Source of the DNA: Nitrospira sp.
GTDB taxonomy: Bacteria > Nitrospirota > Nitrospiria > Nitrospirales > Nitrospiraceae
Direction of reading: 5' to 3'
NCBI GenBank assembly: GCA_030123605.1
Contig: CP126123.1
Coordinates: 3,142,001-3,206,000, forward strand
DNA: 64,000 bases
Below are positions 16,715-25,090 of the stretch, in pieces (position 1 is the first letter of the stretch; the number at the start of each line of letters is the position of its first letter). The translations under genes and the position numbers were made by a program. The notes beneath the pieces are model-generated. The model was not told the DNA's origin. It did no database searches and saw nothing but the letters and a program-made list of their open reading frames with translations.

Positions 16715-18739
16715 ATGAGTGACTACGCGGTTCTCGGCGATCTCTTGGTGATCTATGCGGTGTCCACCGTGGTGGTCTTCGCCTTCCATCAGTTTCGTCT
16801 CCCCTCCATCGCCGGTTTTTTGGTGGCGGGAGCCCTGATCGGCCCCCACGGGCTTCACTTGATTCCGGATGTGTCCCAGGTGCAGGTGCTGGCCGAGATC
16901 GGGATCGTGCTGCTCCTCTTCACGATCGGGATGGAGTTTTCATCCTCACACTTTGCGTCGGCCCGTCGCATCCTCATGGTGGCCGCTCCCCTTCAGACGG
17001 GAGGCGTACTTATCTTGGCATTGCTGGGGGCGCTGGCGGTGGGACTCTCGTATCAGCAAGGGATCTTCTGGGGCTTTCTCCTGTCTTTGAGCAGCACCGC
17101 GATCGTCCTGAAAGCCCTCGCCGAACAGGGCGAGAGCGATTCGTTTCACGGCCGTGCCACGGTCTCGATTCTGATCTTTCAGGATCTCGCGGTCGTGCCG
17201 ATGATGCTCATCTCGCCGATCCTGGCCACCCCCAGCGGAAGCGCGATGGGGGCGGTGCTGATGACCTTGGTGAAGGCGGCGATGGTCGTCGGGTTGATCG
17301 TCGCGGCGGCCTGGTACTTGGCGCCGCGGTTATTGCGGCACATCGTGCGGAGCCGAAGCCGCGAGTTGTTTTTGCTCTCGATCATCGTGCTTTGCCTCGG
17401 GATCGCCTGGCTCACCTCGTTAGGCGGACTGTCGCTGGCTCTCGGGGCGTTTATCGCCGGGCTGGTCATCGCGGAATCCGAATACAGCCATCAGGCGCTG
17501 GCGGAGGTCCTGCCCTTTCGCGACAGTTTCAACAGCCTGTTTTTCGTGTCGATCGGGGTCTTGATGGACCTGCGCGTGGTGCTGGACCATCCGTTCATTG
17601 TCTTGGGGCTGCTGCTGGCGGTGATTGTCGGAAAGCTGGTGACCGGAGCCGGTGCGATGGTCGCGACGGGGGCTCCGCCGAGATCGTCGGTCCTGGTCGG
17701 CGTGGCGCTGGCTCAGGTGGGAGAATTCAGTTTCATCCTGGCGCAGCAGGGGCAGGATGCCGGGTTATTGACCGGTGACCACTATCAATTGTTTCTCGCG
17801 ACGTCGGTCTTGACGATGGTGGTGACTCCCTTCTTGATGCAATGGTCGCCCAATCTGGGGCGTCGGGTCGAGGCGATGCAACGGCTGCGAGGCTGGTTGC
17901 CTGCCCGCACGGCCGCGCATGTCGCGCAACTGGAAGGGCAGCAGGTCCGCATCAAGGACCACGTGATCATCGTGGGGTATGGGCTCAACGGTCGAAACCT
18001 CGCCCGCGTCCTGAGCGAAACCGAGATCCCGCACGTCGCCCTCGACCTGGACGGCGACACGGTGCGCCGCGAGTCGCGCCATGGTGTCCCCATTTATTAT
18101 GGCGACGGCTCGAACGCCAACGTTCTGCGGCACATGCGAATCGACGACGCCAAGGTGCTGGTGGTGGCGCTGTCCGATCCATTCACAGCCCGGCGGACGG
18201 TGAAGGTGGCGAAGGGGTTGAATCCTAAACTGCACATCGTGGTGCGGACGCGGTATCTGCGCGAGTTGGAGGAACTGCATCAGCTGGGCGCGGACGACGT
18301 GGTGCCGGAGGAGTTCGAGACGTCGATCGAAATTTTCGCGTTGGTGCTGCGGACCTATAGCCTGCCGCAAGAATTCGTGACGCGCAAGGCCGAACAAATC
18401 CGGCGGGAGGGTTATGCCCTGCTGCGTCGCAGCGACATGCCGGAGCTGGCCCATCACCTTCGCGGAGGTACCTTGACCGATGTCGAGGTGGAAACCTGCC
18501 GAGTCGACGAGGAGGCGCCGGCGGTGGGCAAGTCATTGGCGGAACTCTCGATCCGTCCGCGGACCGGCGCGTCGATCATCGCCTGGACCCGCAACCAGGT
18601 GACCCAGTCGAATCCGTCGGAAGCGGTGCGCCTGCAGGCAGGCGATGTGCTCACGCTTCTTGGCTCTCGCGATCAGATCAGGCGGGCGATGGCACTGTTG
18701 AATGAGCCGAATCACGATGCAAGCCGACAGGCCGGCTAA
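16715..18739 (+). CDS. CPA2-family cation:proton antiporter with TrkA-N/TrkA-C domains
   Basis: KefB/KefC-like inner-membrane transporter of 674 residues. Roughly twelve transmembrane segments fill residues 5-385 (YAVLGDLLVIYAVSTVVVF to LTMVVTPFLMQW). A nucleotide-binding TrkA-N domain starts at HVIIVGYGLNGRNLARVL (about residue 410) and a TrkA-C domain closes the protein (ELSIRPRTGASIIAWTR). Such proteins exchange K+ or Na+ for protons under control of NAD(H) or nucleotides bound to TrkA-N. The ATG at 16715 is used because the conserved first helix starts there; the frame extends upstream over the divergent HAD gene without homology. Confidence 0.93.
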   Translation: MSDYAVLGDLLVIYAVSTVVVFAFHQFRLPSIAGFLVAGALIGPHGLHLIPDVSQVQVLAEIGIVLLLFTIGMEFSSSHFASARRILMVAAPLQTGGVLILALLGALAVGLSYQQGIFWGFLLSLSSTAIVLKALAEQGESDSFHGRATVSILIFQDLAVVPMMLISPILATPSGSAMGAVLMTLVKAAMVVGLIVAAAWYLAPRLLRHIVRSRSRELFLLSIIVLCLGIAWLTSLGGLSLALGAFIAGLVIAESEYSHQALAEVLPFRDSFNSLFFVSIGVLMDLRVVLDHPFIVLGLLLAVIVGKLVTGAGAMVATGAPPRSSVLVGVALAQVGEFSFILAQQGQDAGLLTGDHYQLFLATSVLTMVVTPFLMQWSPNLGRRVEAMQRLRGWLPARTAAHVAQLEGQQVRIKDHVIIVGYGLNGRNLARVLSETEIPHVALDLDGDTVRRESRHGVPIYYGDGSNANVLRHMRIDDAKVLVVALSDPFTARRTVKVAKGLNPKLHIVVRTRYLRELEELHQLGADDVVPEEFETSIEIFALVLRTYSLPQEFVTRKAEQIRREGYALLRRSDMPELAHHLRGGTLTDVEVETCRVDEEAPAVGKSLAELSIRPRTGASIIAWTRNQVTQSNPSEAVRLQAGDVLTLLGSRDQIRRAMALLNEPNHDASRQAG

Positions 18740-18751
18740 CGGATCGGTCGG

Positions 18752-19840
18752 CTAACTTCTCCAACGTAGTGTGACGCGGCCCTTGAGGGGGTGGTCCAAC
18801 GGATGGCCGGTTTGCACGGCGGTGAGATGGGCTGCCTTCAGCTTGTAGTACCACTTGGCCGGGGTGTCCGCGTCATCGATCAGCATGAGCGCCGGCTTGT
18901 ACTTCAACCCGACGGCCTGCCGTTCCATCGCCTGCTTGTCCTGCTGCATGAAGATGTTGGCGAAGTAACGAAACAGGGGTTTGGCGAAGGGGAGCCAGGG
19001 AAGGACGTTCCAGGCCGCAGCGAAATCGATGCGGCATTGTTGCTCGCCGACGGGCGTGACGGTGGCGCGTGAGGACACGAACCTCGAGCCGCACTGCACG
19101 AACTCGAATCGTTGGTTGGGGAGGACGAAGTCGATGGTGGTCGTCAGCGGCCCGCCGTAGAATCGATTCAACAGTTTGTAAGGTCCGCTGTTCTTGGATG
19201 GCGCATGGGGAACCATCCGAAACCCGTTCGGAATCGGTTCGAAGGTTTTGGCCTTGTCGTGCATGCTGGCTTTCGTTCGCCACCAGGAACTCTGGTGTAC
19301 AAAGGGGCCGTGGGCCGGATCCATGAGGCCCACGATGCCGTCGTCGATGGTGCAGTCCAACATTGTCGAAATCTGGACCATGCGGTAGGGCTCGGACGGC
19401 AACGGAAGGCGCGGGACTTCCGGCACCGGTTGAGACGGTTGCTGCGGGTCCGGGAGAAAGACCCATATGTAGCCGTCCCGATCCTGACAGGGATAGGAGA
19501 TAATGCCGATCTTGTCCGGTCGGAGCGGCGAGCCTTCGATCAAGGCCGGTATGTGGCGGCAACGGCCTCCCGTGTCGAATTGCCAGCCGTGGTAGGAACA
19601 TTCGACACGCTCCCCATCGAAATGTCCGAACGACAACGGCATCCCGCGATGCGGGCAAATATCGCGCATCGCCGCCACCTGTCCCCGGCGGTCACGACAG
19701 ACCAGAATCGGTTGTCCGAGCATCACTTGCGATTGCATGTGGCCGACGGCCAGCGACGAACTCGTCGTCGCCGGATACCAAAAGCCCAGCAGAGGGACAT
19801 TCTTCGTCGGTTTGAGTTCAGTGATAAGGTCTGTGTTCAT
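18752..19840 (-). CDS. Rieske non-haem iron oxygenase, alpha-subunit type
   Basis: Ring-hydroxylating-type oxygenase of 362 residues. The Rieske cluster ligands are Cys62, His64, Cys81 and His84 (CPHRG, CSYHGW). The mononuclear iron motif is D173-x2-H176-x4-H181 in DPAHGPFVHQ. The second half (residues 150-330) looks like the START-type catalytic domain of the pheophorbide a oxygenase/vanillate demethylase group. No signal peptide. No reductase gene is adjacent, so the electron donor is unknown; the substrate too. It ends 12 nt from the convergent antiporter gene and diverges from the dsrE-tusA unit. Confidence 0.85.
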   Translation of the reverse strand: MNTDLITELKPTKNVPLLGFWYPATTSSSLAVGHMQSQVMLGQPILVCRDRRGQVAAMRDICPHRGMPLSFGHFDGERVECSYHGWQFDTGGRCRHIPALIEGSPLRPDKIGIISYPCQDRDGYIWVFLPDPQQPSQPVPEVPRLPLPSEPYRMVQISTMLDCTIDDGIVGLMDPAHGPFVHQSSWWRTKASMHDKAKTFEPIPNGFRMVPHAPSKNSGPYKLLNRFYGGPLTTTIDFVLPNQRFEFVQCGSRFVSSRATVTPVGEQQCRIDFAAAWNVLPWLPFAKPLFRYFANIFMQQDKQAMERQAVGLKYKPALMLIDDADTPAKWYYKLKAAHLTAVQTGHPLDHPLKGRVTLRWRS

Positions 19841-20006
19841 GAAGAACGGCGCGACCTGCGATAAGGTGAAATAGCCCGTGAGCGATGATGCGTGACGAAT
19901 GGACTATAACGACGGGTCCGCAACAGGTCAAGCAATCGCCTGTGTGTCTCACGCACTTCTCCCCACTCGGCGTGCCTTGAGATGCTCGTGTGCGGTCCTG
20001 CATTTC

Positions 20007-20036
20007 TTGACAAGAAAAAGAAGCGGAGACTATAGT
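20007..20036 (+). promoter_or_regulatory. Near-consensus sigma70 promoter for dsrE-tusA
   Basis: TTGACA (20007-20012), 18-nt spacer, TATAGT (20031-20036). The predicted start near 20043 leaves a leader of about 50 nt to the dsrE ATG. Confidence 0.75.
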
Positions 20037-20091
20037 CTTTTTCGACTGATTGTGGTGGCACCGTCCGTGCCACGAGACGTGAGGTGATCCG

Positions 20092-20622
20092 ATGACGACC
20101 GCACAAATCGAACCGACTGCCGCCCTGGCGGAACTTCGGGAATCGAAGCCTGATCGTGTCACGATCGTCCTCCTGAGCGGAGATTTGGATCGAGCCATGG
20201 CCGCCTTCATCATCGCGACAGGGGCCGCAGCCATGGGCATGCAGGTGACGGTCTTCTTTACCTTTTGGGGGCTCAACACGATCCGCAAGAAGGGGGCAGC
20301 CAGCTCGGCCACCGACTGGTTGCGCCGCATGTTCGGGTTTCTCAATAAGGGCGGCGCCGAGACCCTGCCGTTGTCTCGCTTTCACTTCTGGGGCTTGGGC
20401 ACGAAGATGATGCAAGTGGTCATGAAACAGAATCGCATGCCCGGTGTACCGGAGCTGATGGAGACGGCGCTGGATCTGGGGGTTCGTTTCATCGCCTGCA
20501 CGACGACGATGGGTTTGATGGGCATTACGAAGGATACGCTGATCGACGGGATCGACCAGTTCGCCGGTGTGACCACCTACTTGGCCGAAGCCAAGCAGGG
20601 TTCGGTCAACCTGTTCATATAA
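20092..20622 (+). CDS. DsrE/DsrF-like family protein
   Basis: Cytoplasmic protein of 176 residues with the DsrE fold: DRVTIVLLSGDLDRAMAAFIIATGAAAMGMQVTVFFTFWGLN, then a variable loop and a second half with ELMETALDLGVRFIACTTTMGLMGI, where the single conserved Cys may carry persulfide sulfur. Family members move sulfur between carriers or act as regulators of sulfur metabolism. It is 19 nt upstream of tusA, and the pair has its own promoter and terminator, which supports a shared sulfur-relay role. A second dsrE-type gene is at 23610-24029. Confidence 0.85.
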   Translation: MTTAQIEPTAALAELRESKPDRVTIVLLSGDLDRAMAAFIIATGAAAMGMQVTVFFTFWGLNTIRKKGAASSATDWLRRMFGFLNKGGAETLPLSRFHFWGLGTKMMQVVMKQNRMPGVPELMETALDLGVRFIACTTTMGLMGITKDTLIDGIDQFAGVTTYLAEAKQGSVNLFI

Positions 20623-20641
20623 AAAGGGCTGAGGGAGCTGC

Positions 20642-20887
20642 ATGATGCAGGCTGATGTGAAACTCGATACGTTGGGGTATTTTTGTCCCATGCCGATTAT
20701 CTTGACCTCGAAGAAGATCAAGGAACTCACGACCGGCCAGGTGTTGGAAGTCGTTTCGGACGACGAAGGCATTAAGAAGGACATGCCGGCCTGGTGTCAG
20801 ACCACCGGCCATGAAATGGTGGGGATGGAAGAGGAGCAGAGTTCTTCCAAGCGGATCTACAAGGCCTTCGTCAAGAAAACCAAGTAG
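20642..20887 (+). CDS. tusA: TusA family sulfur carrier
   Basis: Sulfur-carrier protein of 81 residues. The persulfide-carrying Cys15 is in the family motif CPMPI after LDTLGYF. TusA proteins pass sulfur to tRNA thiolation, molybdenum cofactor synthesis or dissimilatory sulfur pathways; the neighbouring DsrE protein suggests the general relay role rather than tRNA modification alone. The C-terminal half (GQVLEVVSDDEGIKKDMPAWCQTTGHEM) is standard. Start ATG 20642, 19 nt after dsrE. A strong terminator follows. Confidence 0.92.
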   Translation: MMQADVKLDTLGYFCPMPIILTSKKIKELTTGQVLEVVSDDEGIKKDMPAWCQTTGHEMVGMEEEQSSSKRIYKAFVKKTK

Positions 20888-20930
20888 CAATCAGAGACAG
20901 GCGCGCGGGGGCGGGGCTGTCATGCTATGC

Positions 20931-20970
20931 AAAGCCGGAGGGCATGATCACCAGCCTCCGGCTTTTTTCT
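20931..20970 (+). terminator. Rho-independent terminator after tusA
   Basis: An 11-bp perfect stem AAAGCCGGAGG (20931-20941) / CCTCCGGCTTT (20955-20965) runs into a TTTTTTCTTG tail. Confidence 0.9.
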
Positions 20971-21033
20971 TGCCTTGTATTGATGGAGCGAGGGCCGTCT
21001 GCCGGTTGAAGGCGGCGATGAGAGAGGGACGGT

Positions 21034-22593
21034 GTGAATCAGGTCGTCGAATGTGTGCCAAATTTCAGTGAAGGCCGGAACCCAGACGTCCTGCGGGCCT
21101 TGGTCGACGTGGTCCGTTCGGTGCCGGGCGTGGCGTTACTGGACGAGACGATGGACCGAGACCACCATCGTTCGGTGGTCACGTTCGCCGGCCGTCCCTA
21201 TGCCGTAGCCGAGGTGGCCTTTCAGATGGCTCGGATCGCCTCCCAATTGATCGATCTGCGCAGCCACCATGGCCAACATCCTCGGGTCGGCGCGACGGAT
21301 GTCATTCCCTTCGTGCCCATCCGCGGTGTCGGCATGCAGGATTGTGTACAGCTGGCAAGGATGGTCGGTCAACGGATCGGGAATGAGCTGAAGGTCCCGG
21401 TATTTCTCTATGAGCAGGCGGCGTCACGACCTGAGCGTACGAACCTCGAATGGATTCGCAAGGGTGGCGTGAAGGGGCTGGCGGCTCGCATGGAAACCGA
21501 TCAAGCCTGGGTGCCGGACTTTGGTCCGAAGCACCTGCACCAGACGGCAGGGGCCACGGTGGTGGGGGCGCGTTGGGCGCTCATCGCCTTCAACGTAAAC
21601 CTGAAGAGTCGAGACCTTGCAATCGCCGATGCGATCGCCAAGGCTGTTCGGCAATCAAGCGGCGGTCTCCCGTTCGTCAAGGCCATCGGGGTGGAGTTGA
21701 AAAGCCAGGGTCTGGTGCAGGTCTCGATGAACCTGACGAATCACGAAGAGACTCCGCTCCATGTCGTCTTCGCTGCGGTTCAGCGGGAGGCGGAGGTCCA
21801 TGGGGTAGAACTGGCCGGGACCGAAATCGTCGGGTTGGTGCCCGAGCAGGCGCTCGTCGAAACCGCCCGACAGGCGCTTCGCCTCGATCGATTCGAGGGG
21901 CGACAGGTGCTGGAGGCGCGACTGGACAGTTCCGAGTCGCGTGAGGCGTTCGGACGGCTGACGGTGTCGCAGTCGCTGAAGGAAAAACCGCCGCCGGTGA
22001 AGGCCGGGGCGGTCGATGGGACTACGGCGGAAGCCCATGGATTGACAGGGGGCAGTGTGGGGGCCCTCTCGGCCGCGTTCGCGGCCTCGTTGGGTATCAT
22101 GGTCGCCAAGCTGAATCGGGCGCGGGCGGTCGAAACTCGTCTGTCTGAGGTTCGAACTCGTCTCCATGAGTTGGTGCAGGTCGATCGTGACGTCTATGCG
22201 CAGGTGCTCCAGGCGAGCAAGCTCCCGCTCACCCATCCCGATCGCACGCTCCAGCTTTCGTCGAACCTGTTGGCGGCGACGGAGGTTCCCATGGAGATAG
22301 TAAAACTCTCATGCGAGATCATTCCGCTCCTGCGAGGGCTCTTGTCGCAGGCGAAGCCGGAGGTCCAGCCTGATCTCACCATGGGGATGCGCCTCGCGGA
22401 CGCCGTCATCGACGGATGCCTCGGTATGGTCGATGAGAACATGAAAGCGCAACCAAATCAGCAGCTTATTGCATCGATCCGGGATCGATTCTCAGCTGCG
22501 GAACAAATGCTTGTAGATGCGAAATCGCTATGCTACACTCCGCCCTTCGATTCGTGGCCGCAAAACATGTTGAATATTTTGAAACTTCGGTGA
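21034..22593 (+). CDS. ftcD: Bifunctional glutamate formimidoyltransferase / formimidoyl-THF cyclodeaminase
   Basis: Fused folate enzyme of 519 residues, close to the vertebrate FTCD length (541). Residues 1 to about 300 form the transferase (VVECVPNFSEGRNPDVLRAL; DHHRSVVTFAG; HPRVGATDVIPFVPI), and about 330-519 the all-helical cyclodeaminase (SVGALSAAFAASLGIMVAKL). It channels the formimino group of formiminoglutamate onto tetrahydrofolate and then to methenyl-THF. No histidine-utilisation gene is nearby, so it may serve general one-carbon metabolism. The start is GTG 21034. It precedes rpsU by 23 nt. Confidence 0.93.
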   Translation: MNQVVECVPNFSEGRNPDVLRALVDVVRSVPGVALLDETMDRDHHRSVVTFAGRPYAVAEVAFQMARIASQLIDLRSHHGQHPRVGATDVIPFVPIRGVGMQDCVQLARMVGQRIGNELKVPVFLYEQAASRPERTNLEWIRKGGVKGLAARMETDQAWVPDFGPKHLHQTAGATVVGARWALIAFNVNLKSRDLAIADAIAKAVRQSSGGLPFVKAIGVELKSQGLVQVSMNLTNHEETPLHVVFAAVQREAEVHGVELAGTEIVGLVPEQALVETARQALRLDRFEGRQVLEARLDSSESREAFGRLTVSQSLKEKPPPVKAGAVDGTTAEAHGLTGGSVGALSAAFAASLGIMVAKLNRARAVETRLSEVRTRLHELVQVDRDVYAQVLQASKLPLTHPDRTLQLSSNLLAATEVPMEIVKLSCEIIPLLRGLLSQAKPEVQPDLTMGMRLADAVIDGCLGMVDENMKAQPNQQLIASIRDRFSAAEQMLVDAKSLCYTPPFDSWPQNMLNILKLR

Positions 22594-22616
22594 AAGAGGG
22601 TCGAAGGTAGCCGACG

Positions 22617-22811
22617 ATGGAAATCAAGGTCTTCAATAACAATGTCGAAAAAGCCCTGAAGGTCGCCAAGAAGAAATTGGCGGGCGAAGGATTGTTCCGC
22701 GAACTGAAGCGCCGCCGGTATTACGAAAAGCCGAGTGTCCGCAAAAAGGCGAAAGAGCGAGAGGCGCAACGTCGCCGGCAGAAGTGGCTCGCGAAGAGAC
22801 GGTCAGACTAG
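22617..22811 (+). CDS. rpsU: 30S ribosomal protein S21
   Basis: Small basic ribosomal protein of 64 residues. It matches S21 throughout: MEIKVFNNNVEKALKVAKKK, LFRELKRRRYYEKPS and a highly basic C-terminal helix (KERE, RRRQKW). S21 is the last protein to join the 30S platform and affects initiation. It sits between ftcD and nth rather than in the dnaG-rpoD context of E. coli. Confidence 0.97.
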   Translation: MEIKVFNNNVEKALKVAKKKLAGEGLFRELKRRRYYEKPSVRKKAKEREAQRRRQKWLAKRRSD

Positions 22812-22882
22812 TCGTCCGGCATCCGCTCCCTCCGCCGACCCTTTCACACAGCTCCTGTTCCGCTCCGTTTCCTTGCAAAGCC

Positions 22883-23542
22883 ATGCTGGGGCGAGACATT
22901 CACGCCGTCATCCGAACGGTCCAGCGGGAAATCGCCCGCTGGCCTGAGCCGGTCGTCGGTGTCGTGGCCAGAGAGTCTGGACGCGATCCCTTCCTCGTAT
23001 TGATTTCCTGCCTGCTCAGCCTGCGGACCAAAGACAAGACGACCGCCGAAGCCAGTGCGCGGCTCTTTGCCCTCACCTCGACCCCGGCTACCATGCAGAA
23101 GCTGACGGCTTCGACCATTGAACAGGCCATCTACCCCGTCGGGTTCTATCGGACCAAGGCGAAACAGATCCGACAGATTTGTGCCGAGCTTCTCGAACGA
23201 TACGAAGGTCTGGTGCCGGATACGATCGACGAGTTGTTGACGTTACCGGGAGTGGGGCGTAAGACGGCGAATCTGGTGGTCACGGTCGGGTATGAAAAGC
23301 CGGGGATTTGCGTCGATATCCATGTGCACCGGATCAGCAACCGGTGGGGCTATGTGAAGACCAAGAATCCCGATGAGACCGAGCAGGCGCTCCGCGACAA
23401 ACTGCCCCGCAAATATTGGATCATCTTCAACGATCTGCTCGTGCCCTACGGCCAGCACCTCTGCCAACCGGTCTCCCCCTTCTGCAGCATGTGCAAGATT
23501 GCAAAGTACTGCGACCGGGTCGGAGTCACGAAGTCACGTTAG
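22883..23542 (+). CDS. nth: Endonuclease III (DNA glycosylase/AP lyase)
   Basis: Base-excision repair enzyme of 219 residues (E. coli Nth 211). The helix-hairpin-helix is LPGVGRKTANLVV with the catalytic Lys, and the catalytic Asp is in CVDIHVHRISNRWG. The C-terminal [4Fe-4S] ligands follow the exact C-x6-C-x2-C-x5-C spacing (CQPVSPFCSMCKIAKYC). ATG 22883 is preferred because homologues begin near this point; the frame is open upstream and overlaps rpsU. No strong ribosome-binding site is visible. Confidence 0.95.
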   Translation: MLGRDIHAVIRTVQREIARWPEPVVGVVARESGRDPFLVLISCLLSLRTKDKTTAEASARLFALTSTPATMQKLTASTIEQAIYPVGFYRTKAKQIRQICAELLERYEGLVPDTIDELLTLPGVGRKTANLVVTVGYEKPGICVDIHVHRISNRWGYVKTKNPDETEQALRDKLPRKYWIIFNDLLVPYGQHLCQPVSPFCSMCKIAKYCDRVGVTKSR

Positions 23543-23609
23543 GCGTAAACGGTCAAGCGTGGGAGAGTACGGTTCGCCTTACCCATGACGGTTCACGCCC
23601 TTACGGCCG
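23543..23609. terminator. Imperfect hairpin between convergent nth and dsrE-type gene
   Basis: The gap holds an imperfect inverted repeat (GCGTAAACGGTCA.../...TGACGGTTCACGC) whose tip is GTACGG-TTCG-CCTTAC, a UUCG-type tetraloop. There is no T-run on either side, so a bidirectional terminator is only possible. Confidence 0.35.
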
Positions 23610-24029
23610 TCAAATAAACAGTTTCGTTTCCGCATGTGCGGTCAAGGAGAGGATGGAGGGGAGACCGAGAACTTCATCCACGCTTCGCTCCACCGCGCCT
23701 GCCTCCACGCCCATATATTCCAGGCCCGCGCTGCAGGCGATGAGGCGAAACTGTCCGACGAGCCGGGCTTCGTGAAACATTTCGGAGATCGTCGGAACCT
23801 TCTTTTCTTTCAGGAGCCCGGCGACCTGTTCCGCGGAAGCGGCGTATTCCGGCGGGAAATCGATCGCGTCGATCTTGCCCTCGGCCAGTTTCTTGATTGT
23901 CCAAAACAGGAGGACGACGATGACGTCCTTACCCATGGCGGCGGCGGTGAGGCCGAGGGTCGCGACCTGGTGCAGTTTGTCGTAGGTGGCGTTGTGCGCG
24001 AAGATGACGAACTTGGGCTTGGCCGACAT
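23610..24029 (-). CDS. DsrE family protein
   Basis: Second DsrE-type protein, 139 residues: PKFVIFAHNATYDKLHQVATLGLTAAAMGKDVIVVLLFWTIK, then a loop and RLIACSAGLEYMGVE with the one conserved Cys, and a C-terminal VDEVLGLPSI. It probably binds a sulfur carrier like its relative at 20092, but the sequences are quite different. ATG 24029 is chosen because the fold starts there. It follows the gene at 24034-24438 by 4 nt, so they form a two-gene operon read from the promoter near 24450. Confidence 0.85.
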   Translation of the reverse strand: MSAKPKFVIFAHNATYDKLHQVATLGLTAAAMGKDVIVVLLFWTIKKLAEGKIDAIDFPPEYAASAEQVAGLLKEKKVPTISEMFHEARLVGQFRLIACSAGLEYMGVEAGAVERSVDEVLGLPSILSLTAHAETKLFI

Positions 24030-24033
24030 GGTG

Positions 24034-24438
24034 TTACTTGATCTGCTGCCTGGTTTTGACACTGTTGACAAAATCGGTGATCGCGGTATCGACTTCAGCG
24101 GGGGTCATGGCGCGATCGTGCGTCTCGCTCTCGTCGAGGAGGTAGCGCTCACCTTCCTTTTCCTGTCGCACTACCACGGAATTCTCCGGCGTGACTTCCA
24201 CCCGCATGAACCATTCTTTGCTGCCCTTGGTGATGACCACCTCTTTGCCGAGCCCGATTTTGGTGATGTCGATCTGAAGATCCGATTCCGTAGAAGCGGA
24301 GTTGGTATCGGCCGCGTGGACCGCGCGACCATTCGGGCCGACGGTGCTCAGCGATAGGAGCGTGCCGAGGGCGACCACGCGACAGCTTCGTGAGAGGACG
24401 GTCTTCCCGAATGCGTTGGCGGGTCGCTGTGTCAGCAT
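24034..24438 (-). CDS. Small secreted protein of unknown function
   Basis: I do not recognise the family. The 134-residue protein has a signal peptide (VVALGTLLSLSTVGPNGRAVHAAD) after a basic N-terminus. The mature part is about 90 residues with alternating strands (DLQIDITKIGLGKEVVITKGSKEWFMRVEV) and a helical, charged tail (TPAEVDTAITDFVNSVK). No ribosome-binding site precedes the ATG; a TATAAT box lies 8 nt upstream, so the message may be leaderless. It is the first gene of an operon with the DsrE-type gene. Confidence 0.65.
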   Translation of the reverse strand: MLTQRPANAFGKTVLSRSCRVVALGTLLSLSTVGPNGRAVHAADTNSASTESDLQIDITKIGLGKEVVITKGSKEWFMRVEVTPENSVVVRQEKEGERYLLDESETHDRAMTPAEVDTAITDFVNSVKTRQQIK

Positions 24439-24446
24439 GGCGTGGA

Positions 24447-24475
24447 ATTATAGCCTGGGTCGCAGGGAACGTAAA
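24447..24475 (-). promoter_or_regulatory. Promoter for the minus-strand secreted protein/dsrE operon
   Basis: TTTACG (-35, 24475-24470), 17-nt spacer, perfect TATAAT (24452-24447). The predicted start of transcription is within a few bases of the ATG at 24438. Confidence 0.6.
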
Positions 24476-24519
24476 CCCGCCTTGCCGTGACACCCTTTCC
24501 GCCGCGCGAAGCCCCATGC

Positions 24520-24525
24520 TAGGAT
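24520..24525 (+). promoter_or_regulatory. Candidate -10 box for the PGPGW-like membrane gene
   Basis: TAGGAT, 9 nt upstream of ATG 24535, same hexamer as in front of the TonB-like gene at 4441. The -35 region is weak and no ribosome-binding site is present. Confidence 0.4.
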
Positions 24526-24534
24526 GCGCCGGTA

Positions 24535-24966
24535 ATGAGTGAGTTTCTGACGCAGATCGAACCCTATGTGCCGGCCAATGTCTTAATCGGGTTTGCCGTC
24601 TCCTCCGTGTTCATGTTCGTGGGGACCCTCATTGCGATCCCCATCATTCTCATGCGGCTGCCGGCCGACTATTTCGACATTCGTATCCCGCGTCCCTGGA
24701 TGGAGAATCACCATCCGATCCTTCGTCTCGTCGGGCATATCGTGAAGAATGTCGTGGGGGCGATTTTTCTCTTTGCCGGCTTCCTCATGCTGTTCTTGCC
24801 GGGACAGGGAGTGCTGACGATGTTGATCGGTCTTTCGTTGATCGAGTTTCCGGGCAAGCGGCGCCTGGAGGCCAAGATCGTAGGGCAATCGACCGTTCTC
24901 AGTACGATCAACGCCATGCGAGCCAAGTTTGGCAAACCGCCGCTGATCATCGCGGCGGATCCATAA
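24535..24966 (+). CDS. PGPGW-type inner-membrane protein
   Basis: Membrane protein of 143 residues with two or three hydrophobic segments (VLIGFAVSSVFMFVGTLIAIPIILM at 16-40; VVGAIFLFAGFLMLFLPGQGVLTMLIGLSLI at about 72-102). The second carries LPGQGVLT, a form of the PGPGW motif of the transmembrane family PF09656, and is followed by the charged EFPGKRRLEAKIV. Its function is unknown. The gene diverges from the secreted-protein operon over a 96-bp spacer. Confidence 0.7.
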   Translation: MSEFLTQIEPYVPANVLIGFAVSSVFMFVGTLIAIPIILMRLPADYFDIRIPRPWMENHHPILRLVGHIVKNVVGAIFLFAGFLMLFLPGQGVLTMLIGLSLIEFPGKRRLEAKIVGQSTVLSTINAMRAKFGKPPLIIAADP

Positions 24967-25090
24967 TAATCAGCTCTCAGCGTACAGCGTTTGGATTTTC
25001 GAGACAGGTGATTGGTTATAATTGCGAGGCGTGGAGACCTGCTTCTCGCGTTCCCGATCACTCATGAGCTGAGGGCGAAGGGGCTTTCAA

